Below are positions 7,164-8,520 of a stretch of DNA of 8,520 nt, in pieces. A program made the position numbers and the translations under genes. Source of the DNA: Alphaproteobacteria bacterium (GTDB lineage Bacteria > Pseudomonadota > Alphaproteobacteria > Acetobacterales > Acetobacteraceae). Each line of letters starts with the position of its first letter. Positions within the stretch are counted from its first letter, which is position 1. The stretch lies in contig JAAFHD010000144.1 of NCBI GenBank assembly GCA_013298245.1, positions 1 to 8,520 on the forward strand, read 5' to 3'. Under the pieces are notes generated by a model. It saw only the letters and a list, made by a program, of their open reading frames with translations. It had not been told where the DNA came from and searched no databases.

Positions 7164-7927
7164 CCCGCTACGCGCTGCTGCTGGAATATGATGGCGCCGC
7201 CTTCCATGGTTGGCAGCGACAGCCGGCGATGTTCTCGGTGCAGCAGGCACTGGAGGAAGCGGCCGCGAAGCTGAACCACGGCGCGCCCGCCACCACCATC
7301 GCCGCCGGTCGCACCGATGCTGGCGTGCATGCCGAAGGCCAGGTGGCGGAGCTGCATCTGGCGCGCGACATCGCGCCCGACAGGTTGCGGCTGGCGCTGA
7401 ATTTTCATCTGCGACCGGCACCTTGTGTGGTGCGCGCGGTGGCGCTGGCACCTGAGGGTTGGTCGGCGCGGTTTTCCGCCATCCGGCGCGCGTATCGCTA
7501 TGTGATTCTGAACCGCTCCGCGCGGCCCGCGCTGGCGGCCGGGCAGGTGTGGCACATCCCGCACGCGATGGATGCGGCGGCGATGCAGACGGCGGCGCAA
7601 TCGCTGTTGGGGCACCATGATTTTTCCGCGTTTCGCGCCACATCCTGCCAGGCGAAATCCGCGGTTCGCACGCTGGAACGGCTGGATGTGTCGCGCGATG
7701 GGGAGCGCATCATCATCGAGGCGGAAGCGCGGTCCTTCCTGCACCACCAGGTGCGCAATCTGGTCGGCACGCTGGTGCCGGTGGGGCGTGGGCAGCGCCC
7801 CGTCACCTGGCCGCGCGCGGTGCTGGATGCGCGCGAACGCCGCCTGGCCGGAGAGACCGCGCCGCCCGAGGGGTTGTGCTTCATGCGCGTGGAATACCCG
7901 CAGGATCTGGCGCTGCACTGGGCATAG
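7160..7927 (+). CDS. truA: tRNA pseudouridine(38-40) synthase
   Basis: Converts uridines 38-40 in the anticodon arm of many tRNAs to pseudouridine; cytoplasmic homodimer. The product is 255 residues, slightly shorter than the 270 of E. coli. The catalytic aspartate is D53 in [15 protein letters not shown]. Other family segments are [17 protein letters not shown] at the start, [23 protein letters not shown] and [13 protein letters not shown] in the second half. The ATG at 7160 overlaps the fmt stop (ATGA), so the two are translationally coupled. The frame runs open to 7007, but that part is fmt sequence in another frame. It is the last gene of the ABC-fmt-truA run; a 170-base gap follows. Confidence 0.96.
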   Translation: MTRYALLLEYDGAAFHGWQRQPAMFSVQQALEEAAAKLNHGAPATTIAAGRTDAGVHAEGQVAELHLARDIAPDRLRLALNFHLRPAPCVVRAVALAPEGWSARFSAIRRAYRYVILNRSARPALAAGQVWHIPHAMDAAAMQTAAQSLLGHHDFSAFRATSCQAKSAVRTLERLDVSRDGERIIIEAEARSFLHHQVRNLVGTLVPVGRGQRPVTWPRAVLDARERRLAGETAPPEGLCFMRVEYPQDLALHWA

Positions 7928-8008
7928 CGGCCAGCAGCGCCGCCCGCCGATCATGCCGTCAGCTTGCAGTGGCGCGCGGGCAGGATCGGGACGGTGCCTC
8001 GCGCGCGG

Positions 8009-8044
8009 AATGTGCGTCACGGCACATTGCAGCGGGTGTGACGC
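8009..8044. repeat. CRP/FNR-like dyad with an overlapping alternative inverted repeat
   Basis: AATGTGC (8009-8015) and GCACATT (8022-8028) are perfect 7-base arms around a 6-base spacer. The geometry TGTGN-N6-NCACA is that of CRP-family operators, with C/G where E. coli CRP has A/T. A second perfect pair, GCGTCAC (8014-8020) with GTGACGC (8038-8044), overlaps it and could not form in RNA at the same time. The dyad centre is about 79 bases before the lipoprotein start. A weak GATATC at 8046-8051 could be a -10 element, which would put the dyad near -40, an activator position. The arms are seen directly; the regulator is inferred. Confidence 0.4.
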
Positions 8045-8085
8045 GGATATCGTCAACCCGGCAACGCTGCCTGATCCCCAACGAC

Positions 8086-8089
8086 AAGG
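8086..8089 (+). promoter_or_regulatory. Shine-Dalgarno that sets the lipoprotein start
   Basis: AAGG lies eight bases before the ATG at 8098. Together with the lipoprotein signal that starts right there, it rules out the in-frame upstream starts, whose open frame runs back into truA. Confidence 0.55.
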
Positions 8090-8097
8090 TTCCGACC

Positions 8098-8478
8098 ATG
8101 ATGCGACGCTCCACCGCCCTCATCGCCCCGCTGGCGGCGCTGTTCCTGGCAGCATGCCAGCCGCAGCAGCCCCAGATGATCGTGGTCGAGCAGCCGCCGA
8201 CGCGCGCCTGCGACACCCGCTTCCGCGTCACCAATTATTCGTCGCAGACCGTCGCGCAGCTGTTCTTCAGCCATTCCAGCCAGTCGAACTGGGGCGCGGA
8301 CCAGTTGGGTGCCAGCGTCCTGCCACCGGGCCGGCACGTGAACTACGCGGCCGCCAATGCCGGCGATTATGATTTTCGCGTGGTCTGGGTGAGTGGCCGC
8401 GCGGCGGAGCTGCGCCGCGTCAATATCTGCGCGGCCAGCGAGATCAGTGTGACGGATGCCGGATTGCGGGCGCGGTAG
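8098..8478 (+). CDS. Small putative lipoprotein of unknown function
   Basis: The product is 126 residues. The signal sequence has basic residues at 3-4 (MMRR), a hydrophobic core and the lipobox LAAC with lipidated C20. Residue +2 is Gln, so outer-membrane sorting is expected if the E. coli Lol rule holds. A Gln/Pro-rich linker (21-35) leads to a compact domain of about 90 residues with C38 and C111 at its two ends, a possible disulfide. The domain reads FRVTNYSSQTVAQLFFS, then NWGADQLG, LPPGRHV and YDFRVVWVSGRAAELRRVNIC. I associate this WG.D.LG...LPPG...YD.RV pattern with small uncharacterised secreted proteins of alphaproteobacteria, from memory only. It is monocistronic as far as visible, behind its own regulatory-looking gap. 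The ATG could be at 8098 or the next codon. No function is assigned. Confidence 0.8.
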   Translation: MMRRSTALIAPLAALFLAACQPQQPQMIVVEQPPTRACDTRFRVTNYSSQTVAQLFFSHSSQSNWGADQLGASVLPPGRHVNYAAANAGDYDFRVVWVSGRAAELRRVNICAASEISVTDAGLRAR

Positions 8479-8520
8479 AACATTTTCAAGCAAAGTGGAC
8501 ACGCGCAGCGCCTCCGAAAA
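8479..8520. repeat. Possible edge of an interspersed intergenic repeat
   Basis: Right after the lipoprotein stop the sequence contains TTTTCAAGCAAAGTGGACAC (8483-8502), which resembles, from memory, the TTTTCAAGCGAAGTGGATACC-type intergenic repeats common in alphaproteobacterial genomes. TTTTC (8483-8487) and GAAAA (8516-8520) are complementary, so the unit may be palindromic at its ends. It is cut by the window edge. It could also serve as a weak transcript end. Confidence 0.25.

Noticed and set aside
5976..7643. A 555-codon open frame on the minus strand opposite the permease, fmt and truA
   Set aside because: It is rich in Arg, His, Gln and Pro, has no recognisable domain and lies opposite two unmistakable enzymes. 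Long antisense frames are expected in GC-rich coding DNA.
7942..7981. Terminator after truA from GCCCGC/GCGGGC
   Set aside because: The arms are only 6 bases with a loop of about 28 and no T-run, so the pairing is probably chance in GC-rich sequence.
6806..8056. A 416-codon minus-strand frame opposite fmt and truA
   Set aside because: Same low-complexity Arg/Pro/Gln composition with no motif; a shadow of the coding strand.
7876..8097. Amino-terminal extension of the lipoprotein gene into truA
   Set aside because: The lipoprotein signal and lipobox begin at 8098 with a ribosome site; the upstream codons have no signal character.

Overview
The window is GC-rich, densely packed bacterial chromosome. 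The gene families point to an alphaproteobacterium. RibA has the long amino-terminal extension I associate with that class, fmt and truA are coupled, and there is an ABC-2 exporter pair of a type I recall from this class. A Rhodospirillales/Acetobacteraceae-like source is my best guess from protein flavour and is not proven. I see no mobile element, CRISPR array, tRNA or rRNA.

Layout. Bases 1-2502 (+) hold the 3' four-fifths of an RND (HAE1/AcrB-like) efflux pump gene whose start lies outside the window. Converging on it with a 28-base 3' overlap is an OmpR/PhoB-type response regulator (2475-3179, -) with no histidine kinase beside it in the window. A 247-base divergent intergenic region (3180-3426) separates the regulator from ribA (3427-4566, +), the GTP cyclohydrolase II of riboflavin synthesis. 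This region holds a perfect 10-base direct repeat with a 20-base period, a palindrome with a third copy of the repeat core, and a separate GC-rich palindrome. After a 112-base gap with a strong bulged hairpin comes a tight run of four genes: an ABC ATPase (4679-5413), an ABC-2 permease (5410-6207), fmt (6222-7163) and truA (7160-7927). They overlap by 4 bases or lie 14 bases apart, so one transcript is likely. A 170-base gap with a CRP/FNR-like dyad leads to a small lipoprotein gene (8098-8478). The last 42 bases look like the edge of an intergenic repeat.

Working together. Fmt formylates initiator tRNA and TruA makes tRNA pseudouridines, so the distal half of the run serves translation, while the proximal half is an exporter of unknown substrate. 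The usual partner def (peptide deformylase) is not next to fmt; the ABC pair occupies its place. Most content is housekeeping. The less ordinary signals are the repeat boxes between the regulator and ribA, the missing Q-loop glutamine in the ATPase, the dyad before the lipoprotein gene and the uncharacterised lipoprotein itself.
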